Shown here one piece after another: positions 1 through 5,617 of a stretch of DNA of 8,405 bases. The first letter of the stretch is position 1. Every line of letters starts with the position of its first letter. Source of the DNA: Haloquadratum sp. J07HQX50. GTDB taxonomy: Archaea; Halobacteriota; Halobacteria; Halobacteriales; Haloferacaceae. Location: NCBI GenBank assembly GCA_000416005.1, contig KE356563.1, positions 339,733-348,137 on the forward strand. Reading direction: 5' to 3'. The position numbers and the translations under genes are program-made. The notes under the pieces are model-generated. The model saw only the letters and a list, made by a program, of their open reading frames with translations, was not told where the DNA came from and made no database searches.

Positions 1-354
1 CTTAATGACGGCCAGTGAGACACCGGTGAGAGCGTTTCCGCCGAGGGCGGACTTGTCTGTCGTCCCGTCGAGTTCGATCAGCGTCCGATCGATTGCCTGT
101 TGTGTGAGCACGTCTCGCCCCGTCAGCGCAGGCGCGATAGTGTCCGTGACGTTCGAGACCGCGGTCTGGACGCCGAGTCCGTCGTATCTGTCCTCGCCGT
201 CTCGAAGGTCGACAGCCTCGTGTGTTCCCCGGGAGCGACCGCACGGCACGTCGGCCTGGCCGCTACCGGACTCCGTCTTGACCGTGACGCGCAGCGTCGG
301 TTCAAGACGGCAGTCCAGTATTTCGCGGGCATCGACGCATCTGATTTCTACCAT
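1..354 (-). CDS. eno: Enolase-family protein (phosphopyruvate hydratase-like), N-terminal part, cut by left window edge
   Basis: Enolase interconverts 2-phosphoglycerate and phosphoenolpyruvate in the cytoplasm. The reading frame is open from ATG at 354 to base 1 (118 residues, no stop). Its N-terminal domain is clearly enolase: AREILD (9-14), PT (19-20), HEAVDLRDG (45-53), RY.GLGV, a NV...IAP stretch (68-75), LIELDGT (92-98), DKSALG.NAL.GVSLAV (100-116). Two conserved spots are changed. The usual DSRGNPT reads DCRLEPT, and the mobile active-site loop SGASTG reads CGRSRG (38-43). Ser41, equivalent to the Mg-binding Ser39 of yeast enolase, is kept, but arginines flank it. As I recall canonical haloarchaeal enolases, this copy looks more like bacterial enolases in the HEAVDLRDG region, so a second, possibly transferred copy is likely. 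The catalytic barrel lies outside the window, so activity cannot be judged. The neighbouring amidase is divergently transcribed. No clear TATA box precedes this start. Confidence 0.85.
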   Translation of the reverse strand, partial: MVEIRCVDAREILDCRLEPTLRVTVKTESGSGQADVPCGRSRGTHEAVDLRDGEDRYDGLGVQTAVSNVTDTIAPALTGRDVLTQQAIDRTLIELDGTTDKSALGGNALTGVSLAVIK

Positions 355-588
355 TACGAACGGTCATCTTTGTCATTTTGGCTTCAACTATTCGGTACTG
401 GCTCTGCCGATACAGGCCATAGATCGCCAGTCACCTCCGAACAGCATGGAAGGACCCAGAACACATTCGAGTGTCATACGCGGCGCATGGCAAATGGTCC
501 GTCTCAACTGGAGTGGTCCCACGACCACGCGAACTCTCCATCTTTGAACGTGAGCGTGCCGAACGGGCTAACTGTCTTATTGGCTCGG

Positions 589-633
589 TACCGAAGCTTA
601 TCGGTAACCGGTTCGGAGACGAACAGTTCGTCT
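589..633. promoter_or_regulatory. Two adjacent inverted repeats, candidate operator or RNA hairpins
   Basis: The first is TACCGA (589-594) and TCGGTA (601-606) around a 6-nt spacer. The second is AGACGAAC (617-624), a central A, and GTTCGTCT (626-633), an 8-bp perfect match. An AACCGGTT palindrome (606-613) sits between them. They lie 230-275 nt before the amidase start and roughly the same distance from the enolase-like start. That is far for a basal promoter element but reasonable for a regulator site between divergent genes. There is no T-run after them, so a terminator is less likely. Confidence 0.3.
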
Positions 634-834
634 GACTCTGGGGTATTTCAGATTCATGCTATGAAACCGGGCGATATGACCAACCAAACACATGCGCAGA
701 GCCCTCGCTCGGTGCGCACGTTTTCCGACCCGGCCTAAACTTCTCGCCTGCGACCGACAGACTGCAATTTTGAACGCGTATCATCAATGCAGGTCGCCGT
801 AGCAGGTGTGAGCTCCTCAAGTTATACCCCTATG

Positions 835-840
835 TTTAAG
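835..840 (+). promoter_or_regulatory. TATA-like box for the amidase gene
   Basis: TTTAAG is centred about 27 nt before the ATG at 864, the spacing expected for an archaeal promoter whose transcript starts at or next to the start codon. No Shine-Dalgarno is seen, which fits leaderless initiation. Confidence 0.5.
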
Positions 841-863
841 ATATTCGCATCTCAGGTGGGCGT

Positions 864-2330
864 ATGGCGAATTCGATCTGTTACTTATCGGCGTCGGAGC
901 TCGCGCTACGGATTCGGCGCGGCGATCTGTCTCCCGTTGACGTGGTCGAGGCACACCTCGACCGGATCGCCGACTTGGACGACGAAATTAACGCGTACGT
1001 ACACGTCCTTGAGGATCGAGCCCGGAGCGCAGCCCAGAGGGCTGAGGCAGCAGTTGAGGCAGGCGGCCAGTTGGGACCGCTACACGGCGTTCCAGTAGCG
1101 ATCAAAGATCTTGAAGACATCGCGGGGACCCCGACCACGTGCGGGTCGAAACCGATGGCTGACTTTATTGCTGCAGAGAACTCCCTCGTGGTCGACCGCC
1201 TGCTTGAAGCGGGTGCGATTGTCCTCGGCAAGACGAACACGCCGGAGTACGGTCATAAAGGAACGACTGACAATCGGTTGTTCGGTCCGACGAGCACCCC
1301 GTTTGACACGTCGAACAACGCTGGGGGATCCTCCGGGGGGAGCGCGGCCGCCGTCGCGGCTGGTTTCGCACCCGTCGCACAGGGGTCGGACGGCGGCGGA
1401 TCCGTCCGCATCCCCTCCGCGTTCTGTGGTGTTCTCGGAATCAAGCCGACCTATCGGCGTATCGCCCGGCCGAACCGTCCGGACGCTTTTACACACACAC
1501 CGTTCTCCCAGATTGGCTCGCACGCTCGCACTGTTCGCGACACGGCGCTCCTCCTCGACGTTCTGGTCGGTCCGCATCCCAGAGATCCAATGGTCGCTCC
1601 CGCCGACGGGACGGATTTCCTCGCGGCGACGGACCGCGATATCGACGATCTCTCAATAGCCTACAGCCCCAATCTGGGTGTCTATCCAGTCGAAGAAGCC
1701 GTCGATAAGACCGTCAGGGACGCCCTCTCGGCATTTAGACAGGCAGGTGCCGACGTCACGACGGTGGATGTAGCGTATGGTGGGCGGACGCGAGAGGAGA
1801 TTGAGGAGGCGTGGCTGTCTGGGTTCCGGGTCAAATTCGGCGCGTTGGTCGAGAATAAACTGGAGGACGGTATTGACTACCTCGGCGAAGACCGGTCAGA
1901 CGTGACCCCAGAGTTCGCCGCGATGGCCGAAGCGGGTGCGGCGATGGACGCTGTCGACTACAAGCGGGCGGACACCATTCGCACGGACGTGTTCCTCGGG
2001 ATTCAGGACGTCTTTGAAGAGCACGACCTACTAGTCGCGCCGACCCTTGCTGTCGAGTCAATTGCGAACGTTTCGGGGACGGAAGCGAGTACTGTCGGCC
2101 CGAGCGAGGTAGCTGGCGAGCCTGTCGATCCACTCATCGGCTGGTGTCTTACCTACCTGTTCAACCTAACCGGACATCCTGTTGCGAACGTCCCTGCCGG
2201 ACGCACCGCGAACGGGATGCCGGTTGGGATGCAGATTGCTGCCCCGCGGTTCGCCGACGGTGACGCTCTTGCGGCGAGCGCCGCGGTTGAGCGCGTCCGC
2301 CCGTGGGCACATCACTACCACAATGTGTGA
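864..2330 (+). CDS. Amidase (amidase signature family)
   Basis: Cytoplasmic hydrolase that splits a carboxamide into acid and ammonia (or amine). The 488-residue length is usual for amidase-signature enzymes. The family's Ser-cisSer-Lys triad is intact: Lys81 in GVPVAIKD, Ser156 in the glycine-serine-rich [14 protein letters not shown] stretch (154-167), and nucleophile Ser180 in [11 protein letters not shown]. The 24-residue gap between the two serines matches well-studied family members. The C-terminus has the usual FNLTGHP...[14 protein letters not shown] segment. ATG 864 is supported by the TATA-like box at 835-840. Substrate cannot be assigned: the family includes aliphatic and aryl-acetamide amidases and GatA. 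A GatA role is unlikely without gatB/gatC nearby. With an AmiS/UreI-type channel and FmdA in the same window, hydrolysis of small amides for nitrogen is the simplest guess. No adjacent same-strand gene, so probably monocistronic. Confidence 0.93.
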   Translation: MANSICYLSASELALRIRRGDLSPVDVVEAHLDRIADLDDEINAYVHVLEDRARSAAQRAEAAVEAGGQLGPLHGVPVAIKDLEDIAGTPTTCGSKPMADFIAAENSLVVDRLLEAGAIVLGKTNTPEYGHKGTTDNRLFGPTSTPFDTSNNAGGSSGGSAAAVAAGFAPVAQGSDGGGSVRIPSAFCGVLGIKPTYRRIARPNRPDAFTHTPFSQIGSHARTVRDTALLLDVLVGPHPRDPMVAPADGTDFLAATDRDIDDLSIAYSPNLGVYPVEEAVDKTVRDALSAFRQAGADVTTVDVAYGGRTREEIEEAWLSGFRVKFGALVENKLEDGIDYLGEDRSDVTPEFAAMAEAGAAMDAVDYKRADTIRTDVFLGIQDVFEEHDLLVAPTLAVESIANVSGTEASTVGPSEVAGEPVDPLIGWCLTYLFNLTGHPVANVPAGRTANGMPVGMQIAAPRFADGDALAASAAVERVRPWAHHYHNV

Positions 2331-2372
2331 GTGGCCTCTGATACCCCTCCGCTAAGGTTCACGGATTGCGTG

Positions 2373-2397
2373 GGGTGAGAGAGTGAGACGCTCACCC
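2373..2397. other. Inverted repeat downstream of the amidase
   Basis: GGGTGAG (2373-2379) and CTCACCC (2391-2397) form a 7-bp stem with an 11-nt loop, starting about 43 nt after the amidase stop. It is followed by the AT-rich GAGTATTTATATTC rather than a pure T-run. It may be a 3' end hairpin or a protein site. Confidence 0.25.
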
Positions 2398-2858
2398 TCA
2401 GAGTATTTATATTCGAAATCGACCGCGTCACCGCATATGTTGAGTGGATCGACGCGTCCGTGTATCAGTTGTTGGAAGCGTGTTTGTCGTTTGTTCATTC
2501 GAAACAGAACGCGCACACCGGCCTCGCAAGTCCTGTGAGTGCGGGTCCGTCGATACACGATAGTCAGATTCCCAGTCACTGTGATGAGGCGTAGCTGGGC
2601 TTCAGAGTGAACGGTTCAACTTGACATCCCGTAAGATGCAAGCACGAAGGCACTTTGTCGAAGTTCATAAAAACCGTGTTTGTGAGAGAGCATCTCATGG
2701 TTAGACGCCGTCTGACACCGTCATCGAAACAGGAAGCCTATGCCCTGTCTCAAGGAGCCGCTGAGGGCGGCGAGTAGGCAGGAGTCGTTCATACACCGAT
2801 TCATCTCACCTCAGACAGAGCCGGAAGATGTAGCTACGAGCGACTCTCCCCGCTTCCA

Positions 2859-2877
2859 CGACTCACATGATGAGTCG
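2859..2877. other. Inverted repeat downstream of the CxxC exported-protein gene
   Basis: CGACTCA (2859-2865) and TGAGTCG (2871-2877) make a perfect 7-bp stem with a 5-nt loop. On the minus strand it lies about 38 nt past the stop of the gene ending at 2916. The position suits a 3' hairpin, but no U-tract follows, so a terminator role is uncertain. Confidence 0.25.
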
Positions 2878-2915
2878 GCGACAGTCACGACAAAATAGGA
2901 ATAAATGACCACTCC

Positions 2916-3632
2916 TCAGGCAAGCAATCTAAACCAGTCAAGAAGGGCCGCGAACTTGACGCGAATTGCCGGCACAATCGCGTCCGCCGGCGTGAATGAA
3001 ATCACGATATCATCCTCGATATGGCCAGCATACTGCTCGTGGCTATTACCCTCCCAGACGATTGTCGTGTCATTGGCTGAGTCGCCGTGTCCATTGTGGA
3101 CGCTGTAGTTTACTGGTGCCCGCATGACGAGTGTGTCTGCACCGGAATAGGGCGTTCCTTCACCACCACTACCGCCGAGAAGCGGCGCATCTGCCGTCTC
3201 AAACGCGTCGAACCGGACTACGCCAAGAGATTGGTGGGCAACGGCAGCACGGTATCGTATGACAAGTGTATTTCTGTCGATCTGAGTACGAAGATTACGA
3301 CGCTCCTCAGTAACAATGTAGCTGACGTCTCGAACGATAGATCTCCGAAGTGTCACGTTCCGAAGCCGATCGGCCCCTCGAATAAGTGAAACCCAGGCAG
3401 TAAACGTGGCGGTGCCGTTCGGGTGAACCTGGACGGTCATCTTCGATGTGCCACGCTCAAGATTGACGTCGTAGTCATCGGCCGCCTGATCAAGCGCCTG
3501 CGTGCAGACTCCGCAGACTGGTTCGGGGGGCGCACGGGCGGTCACCGACACCGAAGCGACACCTGTCGCGCTGATGACGATGATAATGAGCAACAGGTGA
3601 GAAGCAATCGGTCGGCGGTCGTCAGATAACAT
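2916..3632 (-). CDS. Exported protein of unknown function with CGVC motif
   Basis: A 238-residue protein that I cannot assign a function. It starts with a short charged N-terminus, DDRR, then a hydrophobic segment (about residues 8-30) that reads as a Sec signal peptide or membrane anchor. Directly after it is PPEPVCGVC (35-43) with two cysteines at 40 and 43. This feature, followed by a beta-rich extracellular-looking domain, resembles haloarchaeal surface proteins I remember only as hypothetical. Four N-glycosylation sequons (Asn72, 92, 175, 187) agree with export. A glycine-rich loop (153-159) lies mid-domain. The C-terminus (about 217-238) is hydrophobic and could pack on or enter the membrane, but it is short and has Arg and Lys in it. 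The ATG at 3632 leaves a complete signal segment. An inverted repeat at 3650-3664 lies just upstream, where a promoter would be. The possible small membrane protein at 3889-4011 is on the same strand. Confidence 0.75.
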   Translation of the reverse strand: MLSDDRRPIASHLLLIIIVISATGVASVSVTARAPPEPVCGVCTQALDQAADDYDVNLERGTSKMTVQVHPNGTATFTAWVSLIRGADRLRNVTLRRSIVRDVSYIVTEERRNLRTQIDRNTLVIRYRAAVAHQSLGVVRFDAFETADAPLLGGSGGEGTPYSGADTLVMRAPVNYSVHNGHGDSANDTTIVWEGNSHEQYAGHIEDDIVISFTPADAIVPAIRVKFAALLDWFRLLA

Positions 3633-3888
3633 CGATCAGATCACCAAGCGTATCAGCTTGATACTCTCATGGAGCGAGTGTACACGACCAGACGACATCG
3701 ACTGGCTGGGTATCCCAATATCGAACCGTTGTGACGAGTGCAGGTCATGGTCTGAGCGAGTTGGTCCGAGCCGCTTGGAATAAATTTCTGGCGGTATCCA
3801 ATTGAGGCAGTCAAGCCCGTCTGAAACCCAAGTGCAGTCGACATGAACGCTCAAAAGTGTCTGTAAATTGCTCATTCAAGTTATGGAT
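3633..3888. other. Intergenic stretch upstream of the CxxC protein gene
   Basis: A minus-strand frame (3875 to 3636, 79 codons) fits tightly between its neighbours, with 13 nt and 3 nt gaps. Its translation has no motif and third-position GC is unremarkable, so I do not call it a gene. The stretch also holds the inverted repeat at 3650-3664. Confidence 0.4.
3650..3664. promoter_or_regulatory. Inverted repeat at the promoter of the CxxC protein gene
   Basis: GTATCA (3650-3655) and TGATAC (3659-3664) are perfect 6-bp arms around a 3-nt spacer. Their centre is 25 nt before the minus-strand ATG at 3632, where a TATA box would sit for a leaderless transcript. A regulator bound here would block transcription. 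No protein can be named. Confidence 0.3.
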
Positions 3889-4011
3889 TCATTGGAGACT
3901 CGCAGCAACATACATGAAAACCCCAATAAGAACATATATCGCGATTTGGGCTGCGATTATCAGTAGCCGTTCTCTGAGTCCTGCCCAAAAGCTGTCCCAC
4001 TCGGATGCCAT
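3889..4011 (-). CDS. Possible small single-pass membrane protein (40 aa)
   Basis: A 40-codon frame, ATG at 4011 to TGA at 3889-3891. The first 16 residues are polar and amphipathic with two tryptophans and E/R charges (MASEWDSFWAGLRERL). They are followed by about 20 uninterrupted hydrophobic residues (17-39), reading as one transmembrane helix with a cytoplasmic, charged N-terminus. That layout is unlikely from random sequence, though the ORF is short. No strong TATA box or Shine-Dalgarno precedes it. It is on the same strand as the exported CxxC protein 256 nt downstream, so a functional link is possible but unproven. I do not recognise a family. Confidence 0.4.
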   Translation of the reverse strand: MASEWDSFWAGLRERLLIIAAQIAIYVLIGVFMYVAASLQ

Positions 4012-4329
4012 GTCAATGAAATCGCAATGAACTGAACAGGGACCTGCTTTGAACAGTGCAACTGTGAGGCTGGTGCTCTGGTGATGATGACATACGTGAT
4101 AATCGTCGGAGCACGCTAAAAATCCGGGTGCCGACTTTCACTATCGATACGATATCTATGATTATTTAATTATAATTTATTATTCGCATCAAATATGTAC
4201 ATATATAGTTAACTGACGCTTTTGAATCTATATTAACAACATATAAGTGCCAGAATTTTACATTCTTATATGCGAAATGCACGGAATATACACCAGTTAT
4301 ATCGATAGTTCAGCTAAAGGGTCGCTCAA
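4012..4329. other. AT-rich control region upstream of the AmiS/UreI-type gene
   Basis: No gene seen. From about 4140 to 4310 the DNA is strikingly AT-rich against its surroundings. It is bounded by two copies of the palindrome TATCGATA (4142-4149 and 4300-4307). Inside are ATATAAG (4241-4247) and the double half-site ATATGCGAAATGCAC (4268-4282), with TTATAT at 4297-4302. Promoter and operator functions for the 4330 gene are likely. Nothing such as an orc1/cdc6 gene supports a replication origin. Confidence 0.5.
4297..4302 (+). promoter_or_regulatory. TATA-like box for the AmiS/UreI-type gene
   Basis: TTATAT is centred about 30 nt before the ATG at 4330. It overlaps the second TATCGATA palindrome (4300-4307), so a protein on that palindrome would compete with TBP. 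Another box, at 4241-4247, would give a leader of roughly 60 nt. Confidence 0.35.
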
Positions 4330-4854
4330 ATGTCAGTAGTCGCGACGCTAGGCATGGGGCTTCTGTTTGTCGGCGGCGTCTTGTTCGTCAATGGGTTGTG
4401 GCTCCGTGGGCATGGCAGCAACCAGGATGTCGCAATATTTAATCTCTTAACAGGATCGATCACATTCTTAATCGTGCTGTGGTGGGCTTTTGGCGGCAGC
4501 GCGACGAACGGAACCGTGTTCAACGCAGCTGGGACGCTTTTGTTCTCGTTCACATATCTATGGCTGGCTGCGAACGCATACAGGGGTATTGAGGATCAGC
4601 GGTCGTTCGGATACTATTGTCTGTTTGTCGCCACTGTGGCGGTTCCGACAGGATATCTCGTGCTGCGTGGTGGAGATATTGGACTGGCCGGACTGTGGTG
4701 GCTGTGGGCTGCACTGTGGGCCGTCTTTTTTGTTAACCTCGGGTTGGAGCGTGAGGGAATTACAGAAGCAGTCGGTGGATTCACTTCAGTCGTGGGCGTC
4801 GTCACTGGCACGGCTGGCTACATCATGGTTACGGGCTTCTGGCCTATTATCTGA
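4330..4854 (+). CDS. AmiS/UreI family amide/urea channel
   Basis: Integral membrane protein of 174 residues with six predicted helices (about 5-25, 33-53, 62-83, 92-111, 116-138, 148-172), the layout and length of AmiS/UreI proteins. Family hallmarks visible are LLFVGGVLFVNG (11-22), Asn38 in the second helix, LLFSFTYLWLAAN (70-82) matching the FGFTYLY..N signature, CLFVA (97-101) with Pro106 after it, and WWLWAALWAVFF (123-134). Family members let urea or short aliphatic amides cross the membrane and often sit beside urease or amidase genes. The polar loop that makes H. pylori UreI acid-gated is absent, so an AmiS-like open facilitator for amides or urea is more likely. No urease genes are visible; amidase lies 2 kb upstream and FmdA 1.5 kb downstream, which favours amides. 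The ATG is preceded by AAAGGG 8 nt away, at best a weak ribosome site. Confidence 0.9.
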   Translation: MSVVATLGMGLLFVGGVLFVNGLWLRGHGSNQDVAIFNLLTGSITFLIVLWWAFGGSATNGTVFNAAGTLLFSFTYLWLAANAYRGIEDQRSFGYYCLFVATVAVPTGYLVLRGGDIGLAGLWWLWAALWAVFFVNLGLEREGITEAVGGFTSVVGVVTGTAGYIMVTGFWPII

Positions 4855-4897
4855 ATTCGCGTTGAGCATTTCAACACAGGATTCTGCACGACCACTA

Positions 4898-4926
4898 TTG
4901 ACATCCTCCCCGCGCGGGACTTCCCA
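4898..4926. mobile_element. Probable remnant of an IS200/IS605 (tnpB-type) element end
   Basis: The stretch beginning TTGACATCCTCCCCGC (4898-4913) closely matches the conserved end seen next to many tnpB genes of IS200/IS605 elements. There a CCCCGC stem, a short loop, GCGGGG and ATTCCTC follow. Here the loop is missing (CCCGCGCGGG is a bare palindrome) and the tail reads ACTTCCCAC, so the hairpin is damaged. In the usual arrangement tnpB would lie to the right on the minus strand; no tnpB motif is seen there. This is most likely a leftover end. Recognition is from memory of the family. Confidence 0.35.
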
Positions 4927-4974
4927 CAAGAATAGCAGTTGTTGAGTTGAGAACAGAGGGTTGTTATCCCGACG

Positions 4975-5154
4975 ATGGATTCGGGAGTCGCTGACTTGTT
5001 TTCTGACAGTATCCACGACGGACGGCTTGACGGGGATACCGTCGACCGAGTGGAAATCCCGAGACTGCCTCATGACATCGAGATGAGCGCCTCGGCTAGT
5101 AGTGATGAAAGATTGCAGATGAGAAGTAACGACTGGAGGTGGAATATCCAATAG
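4975..5154 (+). CDS. Possible small acidic protein (59 aa), unknown
   Basis: ATG 4975 to TAG 5152-5154; the frame opens after a TGA at 4948-4950. The translation is acidic and well mixed (MDSGVADLFSDSIHDGRLDG at the start, about ten aspartates), which is typical for haloarchaeal proteins and unlike chance frames nearby. No family recognised and no TATA-like box at the expected distance. It could be a small gene or the remnant of a longer one, perhaps linked to the adjacent insertion-element end. Confidence 0.25.
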   Translation: MDSGVADLFSDSIHDGRLDGDTVDRVEIPRLPHDIEMSASASSDERLQMRSNDWRWNIQ

Positions 5155-5260
5155 TGCTCCCGAGGTGAGTAGAGGAGTTGTCAGGTGTATCTCATTTGAA
5201 GTGCGATAACCGATGAGCATATGATTCAACGTCGCTACACAGCCCGACAGTCGGCACATT

Positions 5261-5617
5261 TCATAGTGGAATAAATCGCACAATGCCAGCTGCGAGTGCC
5301 GTCGCGAGGAAACAGCAGACTGACATAATTGACACGTAAGCCGCTGCGCGCCGTGGTTCCGCGGTCCACAATTGGATGGTATCAACCGAGAATGACGAGT
5401 ACGTAGTAAGTGAACCACAAAATCCGACAGCGAAAAAGAGCGATAGCTCACCTCCCATGTTACTGAACACAGATAGCCCCAATAGAAAACTTCCAATGAC
5501 GTTCACGACTAATGTTCCGAGTGGTATCCATTCGTGGGTGAACCGCCGGCCGATGGCGTACCGGCAGACAGCGCCAGTTGCCCCGCCAACTCCGACAGCG
5601 TATATTGGTTGGACCAT
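5261..5617 (-). CDS. crcB: CrcB/Fluc fluoride channel, second subunit
   Basis: Small membrane protein of 118 residues with four predicted helices, the size of a single CrcB/Fluc subunit; these dimerise to export fluoride. Signature elements in order: GGATGAVCRY (11-20) with the conserved Arg19, GTLVVNVIGSFLLG (34-47) with pore-lining Asn39, and GFCGSLTTYSSF (65-76). The last corresponds to the TTFSTF fluoride-pathway motif with Tyr73 at the first Phe position and Phe76 kept. Positive charges lie in loop 1 (Arg19, 24, 25) and loop 3 (Arg89, 90) with none at the N-terminus, which predicts an N-outside topology, opposite to its partner. Its ATG shares one base with the TGA of the upstream crcB, so the two are translated together from one transcript. 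Confidence 0.93.
   Translation of the reverse strand: MVQPIYAVGVGGATGAVCRYAIGRRFTHEWIPLGTLVVNVIGSFLLGLSVFSNMGGELSLFFAVGFCGSLTTYSSFSVDTIQLWTAEPRRAAAYVSIMSVCCFLATALAAGIVRFIPL

Larger units (their letters stand above)
355..863. other. Intergenic region between divergent enolase-like gene and amidase, no gene seen
   Basis: About 0.5 kb separates the two divergent starts. Open frames crossing it have basic or serine-rich, low-complexity translations with no recognisable motif, and extend into the enolase coding region in another frame, so I treat them as chance. It holds two adjacent inverted repeats (589-606 and 617-633) and the amidase TATA-like box (835-840). No tRNA or other RNA gene was recognised. 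Confidence 0.6.
2331..2915. other. Long intergenic stretch, no convincing gene
   Basis: Frames on both strands are short, rich in Arg, Cys and Ser, and match no family I recognise. Seen here: a hairpin just after the amidase (2373-2397), a TATA-like stretch at 2405-2411, a 26-codon ORF at 2697-2777 preceded at the right distance by TTCATAAAAA (2664-2673), and an inverted repeat at 2859-2877. The stretch could be decayed mobile or coding DNA, but no terminal repeats or transposase motifs were found. Confidence 0.5.
4855..5260. other. Intergenic stretch between the amide channel gene and the crcB pair
   Basis: A long minus-strand frame crosses this stretch, but it overlaps crcB and the channel gene in other frames and is Ser/Arg/Cys-rich, so I treat it as chance. 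The stretch holds a probable IS200/IS605-type end (4898-4926) and a possible 59-codon ORF (4975-5154). The channel gene and the crcB genes converge here, yet no clear terminator is visible. Confidence 0.45.

Noticed and set aside
100..738. A 212-codon plus-strand frame
   Set aside because: It overlaps the enolase-like gene on the opposite strand and its translation is Ser/Arg/His-rich with no motif; the enolase frame explains 1-354.
2437..2538. A 33-codon frame with a TATA-like stretch 29 nt upstream
   Set aside because: Very rich in Arg and Cys and not protein-like; the TATA spacing alone is not enough.
2352..2579. A 75-codon minus-strand frame after the amidase
   Set aside because: Basic, unlike haloarchaeal proteins, no motif and no promoter signal upstream.
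2580..2660. Possible tRNA around the GGTTCAA sequence near 2614
   Set aside because: No matching acceptor, D or anticodon stems can be drawn around it.
3636..3875. A 79-codon minus-strand frame with operon-like spacing to both neighbours
   Set aside because: No recognisable domain, ordinary third-position composition, and an overlapping alternative frame of similar length; the tight spacing may be chance.
4140..4310. AT-rich block as a replication origin
   Set aside because: No orc1/cdc6 gene and no recognisable origin-recognition repeats nearby; promoter use explains it.
4786..5496. A 236-codon minus-strand frame
   Set aside because: Runs across the second crcB subunit and the end of the channel gene in other frames; composition is Ser/Arg/Cys-rich. 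Inspected for a decayed TnpB, but no conserved motif found.
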